Shown: in pieces, positions 1 through 8,671 of the stretch
How the letters are laid out: the number at the start of each line of letters is the position of its first letter
Position numbering within the stretch: the first letter of the stretch is position 1
Assembly (NCBI GenBank): GCA_003565195.1
Contig: PXCX01000138.1
Span: 1 to 33,039, forward strand
Source of the DNA: PVC group bacterium
Lineage (GTDB): Bacteria; Verrucomicrobiota; Kiritimatiellia; CAIKKV01; PXCX01
Reading direction: 5' to 3'
Length of the DNA: 33,039 nucleotides
Notes under the pieces: model-generated
What the model saw: the letters and a program-made list of their open reading frames with translations, nothing else
Databases searched by the model: none
Told to the model about the DNA's origin: nothing
Program-made: the position numbers and the translations under genes

Positions 1-3000
1 CACTGCGGTTTGACCGGGATATCGCGGGTGGAACGCGGATGGTGGTGCCGCGTTTATCGCGCCGACGGCGCTCTGGTGCCGCTCGCCGATTTGGAAGGCG
101 TGTTACCGTTGTTGCATGACCGCATGACCGAAGGGATCTATACCCGGGTTGACGATTTACTGGATGTGGGCGAACCGGCGCCGCTGGAACGGGTGGATGT
201 CCTGAAACACGGTCGTGCCGCGCTTGTGCAGGCGAATACCGCCATGGGATTGGCGCTCAACGACGATGAAATCGATTACCTTCTCAAGATATTTAAACAA
301 TTGAACCGCAATCCATCTGATGCCGAACTGCTGATGTTCGGACAGGTTAACTCCGAACATTGCCGCCATAAGATCTTCAATGCAAGCTGGCGGATTGACG
401 GCCAAACACAGGCAAAGACCTTGTTTGACATGATTCGCCACACCCATGCTCAGCATCCCGAAGGGACCATGGTCGCATATCGTGATAATGCTGCCGTGAT
501 CGAGGGGTTCCGGGAACGCTGTTTTGATGCCGATCCCGCCGATGACTATTGTTATCGCACACGTGACGAACAGTGCGATATAGTTATAAAAGTCGAGACC
601 CACAATCATCCCACGGCCATTTCTCCCTGGCCGGGTGCGGCAACCGGTGTGGGGGGGGAGATCCGTGACGAGACGGCAACCGGACGCGGCGCGTTCAGTA
701 AAGCCGGATTGTCTGCGTTGATCGTATCGCATTTGCGGTTGCCCGGCTTCGAGCAACCGTGGGAAAACGCGATATCCAAGCCGCCCGCCCATTTGGCGAC
801 TCCGTTGCAGATTATGCTTGACGGGCCCCTGGGTGGCGCCGCTTTCGGCAACGAATTCGGGCGTCCGCAATTATGCGGTATCTTCAAGACCTTCGGCATC
901 CGCCATAATGGCCGTGCCTACGGTTATCATAAACCGATTATGGCCGCCGGCGGCCTGGGCGGTATCCGGCGTATTCATGCATTGAAGGGAAGTATGCCGC
1001 CGGGCGCCACGGTGTTGCAGATCGGGGGGCCGGCCTTGCGCATCGGGTTGGGTGGCGGCGCGGCATCGTCGATGGCCAGTGGCAGTAATCAGGCCGAACT
1101 GGATTTCAATTCGGTGCAACGCGACAACGCCGAAATGCAGCGACGCTGCCAGGAAGTCGTCAATACACTTTGCAGTATGCGTGAACGGAATCCGATTATC
1201 AGTATTCATGATATCGGAGCCGGCGGTCTTTCGAACGCCTGCCCCGAACTGGTGGCCGAAAGCGGAGGACACTTTTATCTGAGACGTATTCCCAACGAAG
1301 AACCGTCGATGAATCCCATGGAAATTTGGTGCTGCGAAGCCCAGGAACGTTATGTCCTGGCGGTCCCGCGGGACCGACTGGAAGACGTCATCGCTATATG
1401 CCGGCGCGAACGGTGCCCGGTTGCCGCGATCGGTGAAACCAGCGGTGACGGACGGTTGATTCTCGACGACGAATATTTCGGTGAGCGCCCCATTGATATC
1501 GACTTGGACGTGATTCTGGGACGGCCGCCCAAAATGGTGCGTGACGTCCAGCGCGAACCCAGTCCCGGGGTTGCTTTGGATGTGGAAGGTATAAGCCTTG
1601 ACGAGGCGGTCCGGCGCGTGCTGCGGTTACCCGCTGTGGCTCGCAAGAATTTCCTGATTACCATTGGCGATCGCAGTGTGACCGGACTGGTAGCACGCGA
1701 TCAAATGGTTGGTCCCTATCAGGTTCCGGTGGCCGATTATGCGATGACCGTCACCGATTACGAGTCTTATACCGGAGAAACCATGGCCATGGGTGAACGG
1801 ATCAATCTGGCGCCGCTGTATGCGGCCGCATCGGGTCGGATGGCCATCGCCGAGGCGCTGACCAATATCGCCGCCGCCGATATCGGCGATATTGGCCGGA
1901 TCAAACTCTCGGCGAATTGGATGTGTGCCTGTGGTGAAAAAGGACAGGATGCCGAATTGTATGACACCGTGCATGCCGTCGGCATGGAATTTTGTCCCGC
2001 TCTGGGGATCAGTATCCCGGTCGGTAAGGATTCGCTGTCGATGCGTACGCGCTGGACGGACAAGCAGGGGAATGACCATTGTGTCAGCGCACCCGTCAGC
2101 CTGATCGTCAGCGCGTTTGCGCCGGTTCGCGATGTGCGCCGCTCGGTTACGCCGCAACTTCAGCCGCTGGAAGCGAGCGTCCTGTTGCTGGCGGATCTGG
2201 GCGAAGGACGCAACCGTTTGGGCGGCAGTGCGCTGGCACAAGTTTACGGACAGTTGGGTGACGAGGTGCCCGATATCGGGCAGCCGCCACGACTGGCCGC
2301 TTTTTTCCGTGCCGTACAACAATTGCTGGCCGACGGGCATCTGCTGGCCTATCATGACCGGTCCGATGGTGGCTTGCTGGTAACGGTTGCCGAAATGTGT
2401 TTTGCCGGGGGGATGGGATGCCGTTTGGAATGGTCCGGTCACGACACCGATCCAATCCGGTTTGCCTTGGCGGCCTTGTTCGCGGAGGAAGCCGGCGCGG
2501 TATTTCAGGTCCGTACGGCCGATGTTGCCGCGGTGCAAACAGTGTTCGAGCAGCAGGGGATCGGCGATATCCTGCAGGAGATCGGGAAACCGCTTGCGGA
2601 GAAGCTGTTTGACGTGCGGGTAAACGGCGAATCCGTTTTCAGTGAACGACTCTGTGAGTTGAATCGCGGGTGGTCCGAACTAAGTTGGCGTATGCAGATG
2701 TTGCGGGATGATCCCGTTTGCGCGACGGAAGAATACGATGCGTTGCTTGACGAGACCGATCCGGGAATGACCGTTCACGCCACGTTCGATCCCGAAACAC
2801 CGTTTAATGTGCCTTCGTGCCGTCCACCGCTGGCGATTTTGCGTGAACAGGGCGTGAACGGGCATATCGAAATGGCGGCTGCATTTGATCGCGCCGGATT
2901 CGATTGCATTGATATCCACATGACGGAACTGCTTGACGGGACGCGTGACTTGTCCGAATTCGTGATGCTGGTGGCCTGTGGCGGTTTTTCGTATGGTGAC

Positions 3001-3594
3001 GTGCTTGGGGCGGGCACCGGCTGGGCTCGGACCGTGCTTTACAACGAACGCTTGAAAAACATGTTCAGCGAATTTTTCGCGTCGCCCAACACCATGACGC
3101 TGGGGGTTTGCAATGGTTGCCAGATGCTGTCCCAATTGCGTGACATCATTCCCGGTGCCGCAAACTGGCCGCGGTTTGTCGCGAATCGTAGCGAACGGTT
3201 CGAGGGTCGCTTTGTTACCGTCGAAATCATGCCGTCGCCCTCCTTGCTGTTGCGGGACATGACCGGTTCCCGTCTGGGGGTGTCGATCGCGCATGGCGAG
3301 GGTTGTGCGGCGTTCGAAGCTCATGACCTCGCAAAGGCCAGGGCCAAAAACCTGGTGGTCGTTCGGTATGTTGACCATCGAGGGGCGCCGACCCAGGTGT
3401 ATCCGTTGAATCCCAACGGATCGCCGGATGGGATTGCCGGCATGACCAGCGCGGACGGGCGGGCTACCATTATGATGCCGCATCCCGAACGCGGATTCCG
3501 CGCCATTCAATATTCCTGGCGCCCGACCGACATGACCGGCGAAGCCGGCTGGTGGTTGCGTATGTTTCAGAACGCGCGCAAGGTTATCGGCTAG
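1..3594 (+). CDS. purL: Phosphoribosylformylglycinamidine synthase, large single-chain type (5' end outside window)
   Basis: Catalyses the ATP- and glutamine-dependent conversion of FGAR to FGAM in cytoplasmic de novo purine synthesis. The frame is open from base 1 (His-Cys-Gly), which matches a conserved stretch near residue 95 of E. coli PurL, so about 95 residues (most of the N-terminal PurS-like domain) are missing and the TTG at 10 is not the real start. About 1197 residues are visible, against 1295 in E. coli. Visible family motifs are NSEHCRHKIFNA, KVETHNHPTAISPWPGAATG, GPLGGAAFGNEFGRP, AYHDRSDGGLLVT and PVGKDSLSM. The C-terminal class I glutaminase domain has the nucleophile loop LGVCNGCQM (Cys codon 3109-3111) and the HPE motif (His codon 3481-3483), so the enzyme looks intact. 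It ends with TAG, 21 bases before the convergent dehydrogenase gene. It is a core gene and shows no functional link to its neighbours. Confidence 0.97.
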   Translation, partial: HCGLTGISRVERGWWCRVYRADGALVPLADLEGVLPLLHDRMTEGIYTRVDDLLDVGEPAPLERVDVLKHGRAALVQANTAMGLALNDDEIDYLLKIFKQLNRNPSDAELLMFGQVNSEHCRHKIFNASWRIDGQTQAKTLFDMIRHTHAQHPEGTMVAYRDNAAVIEGFRERCFDADPADDYCYRTRDEQCDIVIKVETHNHPTAISPWPGAATGVGGEIRDETATGRGAFSKAGLSALIVSHLRLPGFEQPWENAISKPPAHLATPLQIMLDGPLGGAAFGNEFGRPQLCGIFKTFGIRHNGRAYGYHKPIMAAGGLGGIRRIHALKGSMPPGATVLQIGGPALRIGLGGGAASSMASGSNQAELDFNSVQRDNAEMQRRCQEVVNTLCSMRERNPIISIHDIGAGGLSNACPELVAESGGHFYLRRIPNEEPSMNPMEIWCCEAQERYVLAVPRDRLEDVIAICRRERCPVAAIGETSGDGRLILDDEYFGERPIDIDLDVILGRPPKMVRDVQREPSPGVALDVEGISLDEAVRRVLRLPAVARKNFLITIGDRSVTGLVARDQMVGPYQVPVADYAMTVTDYESYTGETMAMGERINLAPLYAAASGRMAIAEALTNIAAADIGDIGRIKLSANWMCACGEKGQDAELYDTVHAVGMEFCPALGISIPVGKDSLSMRTRWTDKQGNDHCVSAPVSLIVSAFAPVRDVRRSVTPQLQPLEASVLLLADLGEGRNRLGGSALAQVYGQLGDEVPDIGQPPRLAAFFRAVQQLLADGHLLAYHDRSDGGLLVTVAEMCFAGGMGCRLEWSGHDTDPIRFALAALFAEEAGAVFQVRTADVAAVQTVFEQQGIGDILQEIGKPLAEKLFDVRVNGESVFSERLCELNRGWSELSWRMQMLRDDPVCATEEYDALLDETDPGMTVHATFDPETPFNVPSCRPPLAILREQGVNGHIEMAAAFDRAGFDCIDIHMTELLDGTRDLSEFVMLVACGGFSYGDVLGAGTGWARTVLYNERLKNMFSEFFASPNTMTLGVCNGCQMLSQLRDIIPGAANWPRFVANRSERFEGRFVTVEIMPSPSLLLRDMTGSRLGVSIAHGEGCAAFEAHDLAKARAKNLVVVRYVDHRGAPTQVYPLNPNGSPDGIAGMTSADGRATIMMPHPERGFRAIQYSWRPTDMTGEAGWWLRMFQNARKVIG

Positions 3595-3615
3595 ACTCGC
3601 AATCGTCGTTTTTTC

Positions 3616-4650
3616 TTATTTGTATTGAGCACGCTGGGCCTGGCCTTTGCGTGCACTACGGACGGCAAGATCAAGGATGTGAATCGGGCGCCGCGACCAT
3701 TCCGGCGTAATCACCAGCGCTGTTTTTTTGGTAAGATGATCGGCGATGTTCTGATAAAATTTCCAGCCTTCGGATGGCGGGTTGCGGCCTTCGCGGGTGA
3801 GCGTGGTTTCGCCGTCGTGGGTGATGCATTTCCATGTCGAGCCATCCATGACGTAGGTTCCCTTGGTTCCGGTGATCTCAAGATTGCCCGGTTTAGGGTT
3901 GGAGTCCAGTTGGGTGATGCACAGCGATGACCATCGGCCATCGCCATAACGAATCACGGCGTATGCCTCGTCTTCGTTGGTGTCCTTTTTCCAGGCGGTT
4001 TTGGAGGACCAGAATCCTGTTTTGGCGTAGCCGCTGACTTCGGCAATCTCGGCACGCATCAATTGAAGGGTATACTCAAGCAAATGGACACCCCAATCAT
4101 AAAGAATACCGCCGGATATCTTGCGGTTGGATCGCCACCAGTCGCGCGGCAATCCCCAGGCACCCATGTGCGCCTCGATCCGGACGATCTCGCCGATCGT
4201 TTTTTTGTTGATCAATTGGTTGACGGCTTCCATAATGCAGCCATCCCAGTGACGGTTGTGGTAGGTTGAAAGCACAACCCGGTTTTTACGCGCGGCAGCG
4301 ATCATTTTGTCGCACTCCGCGGTGGTGATCGCCAGCGGCTTTTCGCATACCACGTGACGGCCGGCATTCAAACATTGCAAAGCCAGTTTGGCGTGGGTAT
4401 TGTGCGGGGTAATGATCGCCAGCAGCTCGACATCCGATCGCTTAAGCATGGTTGTGACGCTGCTGTAGGTCGCGATTCCCGGAAAATCTTGCTGGGCAAT
4501 TTTAAGGCGCTCCGGATCGATCTCAGCAATCGCGACCGGCGTCATGCCCGCCTTGTTCATCTCGTTCAGATGGGCGCGTCCCATGCCGAACGCGCTGCCA
4601 TAGCCGATGACGCCGACCTTGATATCGCTTGCGGATTTGTATTTTTTCAT
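3616..4650 (-). CDS. Gfo/Idh/MocA family NAD(P)-dependent oxidoreductase
   Basis: A 344-residue cytoplasmic dehydrogenase of the glucose-fructose oxidoreductase/inositol dehydrogenase family, acting on a sugar or sugar-derived alcohol that cannot be named from sequence. Residues 11-45 form a Rossmann fold with a GYGSAFG nucleotide loop, preceded by KVGVI. The family EKP motif (Lys contacts substrate and cofactor) is at 103-105. The C-terminal domain carries GGILYDWGVHLLEY at ~180-193, which supplies the usual Asp and His. The length is normal. The ATG at 4650 is preceded by AAAGGA with a 7-base spacer. It is the last gene of a four-gene minus-strand operon, 29 bases after the PFL-family gene, and it converges on purL. 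The family is certain; the substrate is unknown. Confidence 0.93.
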   Translation of the reverse strand: MKKYKSASDIKVGVIGYGSAFGMGRAHLNEMNKAGMTPVAIAEIDPERLKIAQQDFPGIATYSSVTTMLKRSDVELLAIITPHNTHAKLALQCLNAGRHVVCEKPLAITTAECDKMIAAARKNRVVLSTYHNRHWDGCIMEAVNQLINKKTIGEIVRIEAHMGAWGLPRDWWRSNRKISGGILYDWGVHLLEYTLQLMRAEIAEVSGYAKTGFWSSKTAWKKDTNEDEAYAVIRYGDGRWSSLCITQLDSNPKPGNLEITGTKGTYVMDGSTWKCITHDGETTLTREGRNPPSEGWKFYQNIADHLTKKTALVITPEWSRRPIHILDLAVRSARKGQAQRAQYK

Positions 4651-4679
4651 GGATGATCCTTTCTTAGTGAGTTTAATTC

Positions 4680-6053
4680 TTAATTGACAAGACTTTGAAT
4701 GGGGGCCGGGATATGGCCTCCATGTTGCGCAAACGCTTCACTTCCGGTTGGTGCGGTAATCGGCAAAACGGTGCCGGCACCGAACAACCCGCCGAAATCG
4801 ATATGATCACCCGGCTTGGCGCCGGGTACCGGAATGATTCTCACCGCCGTGGTTTTGCGATTGCTGACTCCGATGGCGGCTTCATCCAAAATAATTCCGG
4901 CGAGCGTGGCAGTCGGTGTGTCGCCGGCGATCAATATCATGTCCAATCCAACCGAGCAGACCGCGGTCATGGCTTCGAGTTTCTCCAACGTTAACCAGCC
5001 TTCGGCCGCGGATTGAGCCAGCGCGCGATCTTCCATCACGGGAATGAAGGCCCCGGATAGTCCGCCGACGGCGGCCGAAGCAAAGGCGCCGCCTTTCTTG
5101 ACCGCATCGTTCAACAGCGCGACGGCGGCCGTCGTACCCGGCGCGCCGATGCGGGAAATACCCATGGCTTGGTAAATTTCGCCGACACTGTCGCCAACCC
5201 GGGGCGTTGGCGCCAACGAGAGGTCTAGAACCCCGAAGGGTGTATTCAATCGTTCCGCGACTTCGCGACCGATCAGTTCGCCGGTACGGGTTACCCGGAA
5301 GGCAGTGTGCTTTATTTCCTCGGCAATCTGATCAAGCGTGCAGTGGGGTCGGTCGGTAACCAGCCGCTCGACCGCCCTTTTGACTACGCCGGGACCGCTG
5401 ACTCCCACATTGATGACACATTCCGGTTCCCCCGCACCAAGATAGGCCCCCGCCATGAAAGGATTGTCTTCGGCGCTGTTTGCGAAAACGACCAGTTTGG
5501 CGGCGCCGAATCCATGCCGGTCGCTGGTTGCCGCGGCCGTGTTCTTGATCGCGCCGGCCACCCGTAAAACGGCGTCCGCATTGATGCCGGCGCGGGTGGT
5601 CGCGATGTTGACGGAGGCACACAACCGTTCGGTGCTGCCAAGCGCTTCCGGCAACGAATCGATCAGAAACTGTTCCCCTGGCGTCATACCCTTGTGAACC
5701 AGTGCGGTATAACCACCGATCAGATCCACCTGTACCGCGGCGGCGGCGGCATCCAATGCCTTGGCCAGACGCGTTGCGGCATGCTGGTCGTGGCCTTCAA
5801 GTAAACGCGAAGCAGGCGAAACAGCCAGCCGCTTGTTGATAATCGGAATCCCGTAACGGGCCGATATTTCGTCGCAGGTCGCCACAAGATTGGCGGCTTT
5901 TCGGGTGATTTTGTCGTGCACTGCGGATGCGACGGATGTCATGCTGCGTCCGGCACAATCCGATAAGTCGATGCCCATCGTCACGGTGCGTACGTCCAGA
6001 TTCTCGTCCTGAAGCATCCGGACTGTTTCCAGAACATTATCGGTTCTATACAT
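4680..6053 (-). CDS. PFL family protein (DUF711 / UPF0210)
   Basis: A 457-residue protein of the UPF0210 family. Members have a fold related to pyruvate formate-lyase and anaerobic ribonucleotide reductase but lack the glycyl-radical motif; I see none here. The N-terminal stretch TVTMGIDLSDC, then AANLV and GIPIINKRLAVSP, is the family signature, and the length is typical (about 445-455). The biochemical role is not established. In many bacteria the gene follows a short ACT-domain gene (UPF0237), and the same order holds here: the start codon lies inside the last codons of the ACT gene (8-base overlap), which suggests translational coupling. The ATG at 6053 has only a weak upstream GGAA. Probably a metabolite-sensing or enzymatic partner of the ACT protein; this is inference. 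Confidence 0.92.
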   Translation of the reverse strand: MYRTDNVLETVRMLQDENLDVRTVTMGIDLSDCAGRSMTSVASAVHDKITRKAANLVATCDEISARYGIPIINKRLAVSPASRLLEGHDQHAATRLAKALDAAAAAVQVDLIGGYTALVHKGMTPGEQFLIDSLPEALGSTERLCASVNIATTRAGINADAVLRVAGAIKNTAAATSDRHGFGAAKLVVFANSAEDNPFMAGAYLGAGEPECVINVGVSGPGVVKRAVERLVTDRPHCTLDQIAEEIKHTAFRVTRTGELIGREVAERLNTPFGVLDLSLAPTPRVGDSVGEIYQAMGISRIGAPGTTAAVALLNDAVKKGGAFASAAVGGLSGAFIPVMEDRALAQSAAEGWLTLEKLEAMTAVCSVGLDMILIAGDTPTATLAGIILDEAAIGVSNRKTTAVRIIPVPGAKPGDHIDFGGLFGAGTVLPITAPTGSEAFAQHGGHIPAPIQSLVN

Positions 6054-6666
6054 GCTTGAGTTTCCGATCGGGTTTGGCCCGGTCCCTGGTTTGCAAGTCC
6101 AACATTAAACCAATCGATTCGAGCTCGTTGGTTGCCCGGAAAATGTTTTCGTGACGGCAATGAACTCGCAAATCGCGCGGCTCTAGTAATATCCGCAAAT
6201 CTTCCTGGATGCGGCGGATGTCGAGTCGGGACGGGACCGTGATTTCACCGATATGAGTTACCATGGCTCCGTCAATCCGAAAATACCAGTCCTCGATGTT
6301 GATTGCTTGTTCCGCAAGGTATTCGGTTAACTGCTTGAGAATGCCAGGCGCTTCGCGCCCCATCAGCGTGAGGATATATCGTTCACTGTCGCTCGATGCT
6401 TCACAATGGTCGTGGAATTCGCGGACCATGACCGAAATCGAGTGCTCGGGAAAATTCTCCACGATCGTCATTTGAACGCTTTGTGCCGTTACCGAAGATT
6501 TGAATTCGGCGACTAGAATGACGGTGAAATATGCTTGGACCACCGTTTGGCTGATGCCTTGAATGTCTCCGCCAAGATCGGTGATTGCCGTGGTTATCCC
6601 GCGCATCAGACCTGTCCGGTCCGGTGTCAGGACCGAAACGACATAGCGTGCAACCTGATCTTTCAT
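6046..6666 (-). CDS. Two-ACT-domain regulatory protein (GcvR-like architecture)
   Basis: A 206-residue protein with two ACT-type small-molecule-binding domains. The first starts at residue ~7 (VVSVLTPDRTGLMRGITTAI, with the PDRTG loop and a following helix). The second starts at ~95 (YILTLMGREAPGILKQLTEYL). There is no enzymatic domain, so it probably binds an amino acid or similar ligand. Partners of UPF0210 proteins are usually single-ACT proteins of about 90 residues (UPF0237), so this double-domain version is larger than normal. The start is the ATG at 6666 because it forms an ATGA overlap with the stop of the upstream gene. A longer reading to 6870 would run far into that gene and adds no recognisable sequence. 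The 3' end overlaps the PFL gene by 8 bases. Confidence 0.85.
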   Translation of the reverse strand: MKDQVARYVVSVLTPDRTGLMRGITTAITDLGGDIQGISQTVVQAYFTVILVAEFKSSVTAQSVQMTIVENFPEHSISVMVREFHDHCEASSDSERYILTLMGREAPGILKQLTEYLAEQAINIEDWYFRIDGAMVTHIGEITVPSRLDIRRIQEDLRILLEPRDLRVHCRHENIFRATNELESIGLMLDLQTRDRAKPDRKLKHV

Positions 6667-7040
6667 GATGCCGGTTGCGGACGGCTGAAATAATTGCATA
6701 ACGGACATGTCCAGTCGGAATCCTCCGGCCGTTGCGGATGATCTTCCGCGGAGAGTCCGCTGCCTTCGGAAAACGCGTGAAAAATTTCGCAATGCTTCAA
6801 AAAGGCCGCGCGCGTGTTGGCGGCATAGGCAAATTTGAAACGGTTGCAGTCCGGGCGATAGTTTACCCAACTCTTGAGCGTCGCATTAATGTCTTCGTCC
6901 GCGCGTCCGATGTAACGCACGTAGAAAACCTTGTTCTCGACGTATCCCAGGGCAAAATTACCCGGCACTTTGCGCGTGACGACTTCATCGATCTTCAATG
7001 GCGATAAGGTGAACGAACCGAGCATTTCCAATGATGGCAT
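6663..7040 (-). CDS. Small GIY-YIG-like protein with C-terminal CxxC
   Basis: A 125-residue protein. Residues 31-46 (LGYV, then YIGR) resemble the two-strand GIY...YIG core of the GIY-YIG nuclease fold. ATLKSWV forms the following helix, and AFLKHCEIFH holds a Glu (E85) where the catalytic Glu is expected. The C-terminal part has HPQRP followed by W-T-C-P-L-C (Cys112, Cys115), a possible half zinc site that I associate with small GIY-YIG-type proteins from memory only. It is the first gene of the operon with the ACT, PFL and dehydrogenase genes. The start is very well supported: ATG at 7040 with AAAGGAGGT five bases upstream. Nuclease activity is not shown, and the assignment is by motif only. 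Confidence 0.6.
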   Translation of the reverse strand: MPSLEMLGSFTLSPLKIDEVVTRKVPGNFALGYVENKVFYVRYIGRADEDINATLKSWVNYRPDCNRFKFAYAANTRAAFLKHCEIFHAFSEGSGLSAEDHPQRPEDSDWTCPLCNYFSRPQPAS

Positions 7041-7064
7041 GATGGACCTCCTTTCAACCTGCGC

Positions 7065-7092
7065 ATTATGGCATGTTATCTTGAATTGTCAA
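7065..7092 (-). promoter_or_regulatory. Sigma70-like promoter for the GIY-YIG/ACT/PFL/dehydrogenase operon
   Basis: On the minus strand, TTGACA (7092-7087) is followed after 16 bases by CATAAT (7070-7065). It sits about 25 bases upstream of the start codon at 7040, leaving a very short leader that contains the AAAGGAGGT ribosome site. A second minus-strand TTGACA lies at 7113-7108, with a poorer -10 (GACAAT) 17 bases later. Seen by consensus matching only. Confidence 0.6.
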
Positions 7093-7106
7093 ATCCTGAG
7101 CAAAAC

Positions 7107-7135
7107 TTGTCAAGCGCTGGATAGTCATGTATAGT
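7107..7135 (+). promoter_or_regulatory. Sigma70-like promoter for the GH4 gene and glycosyltransferases
   Basis: TTGTCA (7107-7112), a 17-base spacer, then TATAGT (7130-7135). The predicted start of transcription is near 7142, about 60 bases upstream of the GH4 start at 7202. The -35 box lies on the same nearly palindromic CTTGTCAAG as an opposing minus-strand TTGACA, so the two divergent promoters are interlocked. Confidence 0.6.
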
Positions 7136-7201
7136 GGCAATGTTTTTGGCAACGTAATGTTCCGGGAAGTGCCGGTGTGGCAATCGAAAGGAAAACTGAC
7201 A

Positions 7202-8584
7202 ATGCGGGGACCCAAAATTACAGTGATAGGCGCCGGAAGCTACTTTTTCGGCAAACAGATCATCCACAAGATGGCGTCGAGCGAGGTGATGCGCGAGGGC
7301 ACGCTTGCGCTGGTCGATACCGATAAGACGAGATTGAATACCATGCTGCGGTTGGCTCGCCGCGTTTTTAAAACAACCGGTTGCGGAGTCAAGGTCGTCG
7401 GGAATACCGATCGGCGTAAAGTTATAGGCGGGTCGGACTTCATCGTGTTGACGTTTTCCGATCGTAACGCCCATTTTCGCGGTGTCGATACCGAAATCGC
7501 GGCCCGTCACGGTATCCGTATGTGTAGTTCCGATACCATCGGTCCCGGCGGTGTTTTCCGTGCGCTACGCGAAGTTCCGCATGCGGTGGCGATGGCGCGC
7601 GATGCAGCTCGTCTGGCGCCCAACGCCTGGGTGATCAATTTCGTCAACCCGACTACCGTGCTCGGGATGGCCTTGCGCCGTTATGTTCCCGAGATTTCGA
7701 GTTTTGCGCTTTGCGATGGCCATCACGAACCGTATAACCGTTTGGGTTGGTGTAAGAATGTCGGGATTCTGCCGCAGGATGCCGAAAGCATCCCGCCGGA
7801 TGTTTTACGGCGGCTCGATTTGGCGATAGGCGGCGTGAACCATTTCACCGTTCTTTTCCGTTTCGTTTATGATGGCAAGGATATGATGCCGAGGGTACGT
7901 CGCTTCGTCAGTCGTAAAGCTGCCTCCGAAAATCAAGATCCGGGAGAACATTCCAAATCGCGTTACAACGCAACGTATGCTTTGAAACTGTTCGATCTTT
8001 TTGGTGTTTACCTGGATAACATGGGGCATACCAAGGAATATGTTCCCTATTTTCAAGGGTATGGCGTCAAACCATGCGATCCCGAACCGTTACGCCTCTT
8101 CGATGCGCCCGCTCGCGCGGCCTTGATGACCAATGCCTGGCAACAAACACGCCGCTACGCCGCCGGTCGCCTCAGTGTCAAACAATTCATGCGGGACGTC
8201 CATAACGATCATGCCTCCGATATCATCGAGAATATGTGGGGTGGGTTGGGTAAACCATTCTATATAAATACCGCTAATCACGGCGCTATCGCCAATTTGG
8301 CGCACGATGCCTTCCTGGAATTACGATGCGACATCGATATGCGCGGACCGCGTCCCCAACCGCTGGGTGATCTGCAGTGCGGCATTCTCGGTTTGCAGGC
8401 CCAGTTGCTTGATTCCCATGAATTGACTGCGGAAGCCGCCATGACCGGCGACCGTGCCGTGTTGCGCAGGGCTTTGCTTACCGATCCGATCTGTAACAAT
8501 ATCGGTGATGCCGATGCATGTATCCGCGATCTGCTGGCGGCCGAACGTGATGTGCTGCCGGCGTACTGGTATCGACGACGCTGA
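7202..8584 (+). CDS. Glycoside hydrolase family 4 protein (alpha-galactosidase/glucosidase/glucuronidase type)
   Basis: A 460-residue GH4 enzyme. The family cleaves glycosides by an NAD+- and Mn2+-dependent redox-elimination route in the cytoplasm. The N-terminal Rossmann fold has KITVIGAGS (residues 5-13) and an Asp at the end of strand two (LVDTD). SDTIGPGGVFRALR (110-123) and NFVNPT (146-151) are family motifs. The metal-binding Cys is C171 and the metal His is H214 in GVNHFT; GHTKEYVPYF follows later. The usual specificity tripeptide Cys-His-Ser/Gly is Cys-Asp-Gly here, so the substrate is not predictable. The start is the ATG at 7202 with AAAGGA nine bases upstream. An in-frame ATG at 7127 is rejected because it lies upstream of the predicted transcription start. 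Confidence 0.92.
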   Translation: MRGPKITVIGAGSYFFGKQIIHKMASSEVMREGTLALVDTDKTRLNTMLRLARRVFKTTGCGVKVVGNTDRRKVIGGSDFIVLTFSDRNAHFRGVDTEIAARHGIRMCSSDTIGPGGVFRALREVPHAVAMARDAARLAPNAWVINFVNPTTVLGMALRRYVPEISSFALCDGHHEPYNRLGWCKNVGILPQDAESIPPDVLRRLDLAIGGVNHFTVLFRFVYDGKDMMPRVRRFVSRKAASENQDPGEHSKSRYNATYALKLFDLFGVYLDNMGHTKEYVPYFQGYGVKPCDPEPLRLFDAPARAALMTNAWQQTRRYAAGRLSVKQFMRDVHNDHASDIIENMWGGLGKPFYINTANHGAIANLAHDAFLELRCDIDMRGPRPQPLGDLQCGILGLQAQLLDSHELTAEAAMTGDRAVLRRALLTDPICNNIGDADACIRDLLAAERDVLPAYWYRRR

Positions 8585-8671
8585 ATGGAGGGGTAGTTTC
8601 TGGACAGGCGCTAAACCCGGCACGGTTTGGGTAGTTCCCGACTTCCGGCACGGGATGGAGAATGAGTCGCC

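Noticed and set aside
157..870. Long open frame on the minus strand inside purL
   Set aside because: Shadow of a conserved gene: no recognisable motif, no ribosome site, and the plus frame is clearly PurL.
1627..2538. 303-codon minus-strand frame inside purL
   Set aside because: Antisense to conserved PurL motifs, with a His/Gln/Arg-rich composition typical of shadow frames.
3595..3615. T-rich stretch between purL and the convergent dehydrogenase gene as a terminator
   Set aside because: There is a run of six T but no stem of useful length in the 21-base gap or in the adjoining coding ends that I could find.
6667..6870. Extension of the ACT protein to 6870
   Set aside because: It overlaps most of the 3' half of the GIY-YIG-like gene in another frame; the ATGA junction at 6663-6666 gives a better start.
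7127..7201. N-terminal extension of the GH4 gene to the ATG at 7127
   Set aside because: That ATG lies between the -35 and -10 boxes and upstream of the predicted transcript start; ATG 7202 has the ribosome site and begins the Rossmann fold at the usual place.
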